From contig WQXC01000094.1 of NCBI GenBank assembly GCA_009785045.1, positions 1 through 6,269 of the forward strand: 6,269 nt of DNA, read 5' to 3'. Under the pieces are notes generated by a model. The model was not told the DNA's origin and did not search any database. It saw only the letters and a list, made by a program, of their open reading frames with translations. The stretch is from Treponema sp. (GTDB lineage: Bacteria > Spirochaetota > Spirochaetia > Treponematales > Breznakiellaceae). This document shows positions 5,484 through 6,269 of this stretch, one piece after another. Both the position numbers and the translations under genes were made by a program. The stretch's first letter is position 1. Every line of letters begins with the position of its first letter.

Positions 5484-6269
5484 TTACGGCAAGTACTCAT
5501 TCGTAAAGCCGCCCACGCTAATGTCTCTCTCCAGTAGTCCCTGCTGATACATCCATGTGTAAAAACCGCCCCATCTGTCAGGATCAATTTCTCCCCAGCG
5601 GTTTGCGCTGCCTTGATAACGTGTTTTTAAATATTCCTGGCCTCGTATTACAATTTCCCTGTCCATTTCCGGCGCATGTTTTAAAAGTATCTCTGCAGCT
5701 TGTATTGGATATTCCATTGCAAAATAATACCCGCGGCTTACTGCATTCATGAACTTTTTTACTGTTTGCGGATTTTCAGCAGCCCAGTCGGTATTTGTTA
5801 CCAGTACCGGTGTGTAAAAATCCATAATGCTGTCAAAGGCGCCTAAATCAATAAAGTTTATATCAATGCCCTTTAATGAAGCAGGAATACAATCAAAAGC
5901 ATAATAAACCCAAATTGCATCGACATCGGTTTGAAGCGCAGAAAATGCATCTGTGGCAAAATTGGGAATCATTCTTACGGTATTAAAATCGCCGCCGTCT
6001 TTTTCTACAATGTATTTCATTATTGCCGTTACAATCGGCATGTCCCAGGAGGCAAAACGTTTGCCTGTTAGGTCGGCAGGTCTTTGTATCCCGCTTTCTT
6101 TCAATGACATTATTCCCGATGTATTGTTACTAATGATGCCTGCAATTGCTGTAATCGGAAGCGCGTCATGTTCTTTTGCAATTGCTTCTCCCATCCATTC
6201 CTGAAAACTAATTGCAAACTCGGCTTTTTGCGATGCCAGCAGAACCAATGCATTGTCCTCCGGCGGCTG
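5484..6269 (-). CDS. ABC transporter substrate-binding protein, NMT1/THI5-like (ThiY-like), 5'-truncated by window edge
   Basis: The frame is open to the right edge, giving 261 visible residues starting QPPEDNA. Family members are about 320-340 residues, so the signal peptide and part of lobe one are missing. Counting from the edge, visible landmarks are FAISFQEW (18-25), the ITAIAGIISNNTSGIMSLK segment (39-57), DLTGKRFASWD (66-76), FYTPVLVTN (151-159), AAEILLKHAPE (191-201), WGEIDPDRW (225-233) and the terminal GFTNEYLP (254-261). The TGKRFASWD and WG-x-ID-x-x-RW...FTNEYLP patterns resemble ThiY proteins, which capture hydroxymethylpyrimidine for thiamine synthesis, better than nitrate or sulfonate binders. 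Ligand identity is inferred; the SBP family call is secure. The ATPase gene follows after 70 bp; the permease is expected further right. A start inside the window, such as TTG at 6248, is unlikely because the upstream codons continue the family sequence. Confidence 0.91.
   Translation of the reverse strand, partial: QPPEDNALVLLASQKAEFAISFQEWMGEAIAKEHDALPITAIAGIISNNTSGIMSLKESGIQRPADLTGKRFASWDMPIVTAIMKYIVEKDGGDFNTVRMIPNFATDAFSALQTDVDAIWVYYAFDCIPASLKGIDINFIDLGAFDSIMDFYTPVLVTNTDWAAENPQTVKKFMNAVSRGYYFAMEYPIQAAEILLKHAPEMDREIVIRGQEYLKTRYQGSANRWGEIDPDRWGGFYTWMYQQGLLERDISVGGFTNEYLP

Noticed and set aside
6246..6248. TTG as the start of the binding-protein gene
   Set aside because: The codons to the right edge continue the same frame with family-like sequence (PPEDNA), so the frame simply runs off the window.

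Overview
The window looks like part of a spirochaete chromosome, most likely Treponema or a close relative. The evidence is family-level pattern recognition. There is a formylglycine-enzyme-like (FGE/SUMF1 fold) surface protein of the Treponema paralogue type. There is also a BspA-type leucine-rich-repeat lipoprotein with the C-terminal tail common in treponemal LRR proteins (a G-T-Y-T then W-x-K-Q pattern). No rRNA, tRNA or other lineage marker is present, so the genus call is inference.

Layout. (1) Positions 2-1543, plus strand: the 3' part of a gene whose start lies left of the window, a beta-rich N-terminal region of unknown function followed by an FGE-sulfatase-like domain. That domain has no cysteines in its last 170 residues and so is probably not a catalytic formylglycine enzyme. 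(2) Positions 1579-3543, plus: a complete predicted lipoprotein with a short collagen-like stub, two cysteine-rich repeats and ten 23-residue BspA/TpLRR units. These are encoded by 69-bp tandem repeats, some almost identical at DNA level. (3) Positions 3632-4588, plus: a compact, overlapping three-gene cassette made of a DUF3990 protein (ADP-ribosyltransferase-like), an 80-residue acidic protein and a DUF3791 protein. It is AT-rich, has its own candidate promoter and looks like an inserted toxin-antitoxin-like or accessory module. (4) Positions 4637-6269, minus: the distal end of an ABC importer operon, a 5'-truncated NMT1/THI5-like substrate-binding protein followed by its ATPase. It best resembles the ThiXYZ hydroxymethylpyrimidine (thiamine precursor) importers; the permease and any riboswitch would lie to the right, outside the window.

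How the parts relate. Genes 1 and 2 are 35 bp apart, are both predicted to be exported (a signal peptide is visible only in gene 2) and may be co-transcribed. The cassette genes overlap by 8 and 4 bp and are almost certainly translationally coupled. The cassette and the ABC operon converge on a 48-bp gap with weak terminator-like structures. The most interesting element is the three-gene DUF3990 cassette. The repeat-driven variability of the LRR gene and the unusual insertion in the ABC ATPase are secondary.
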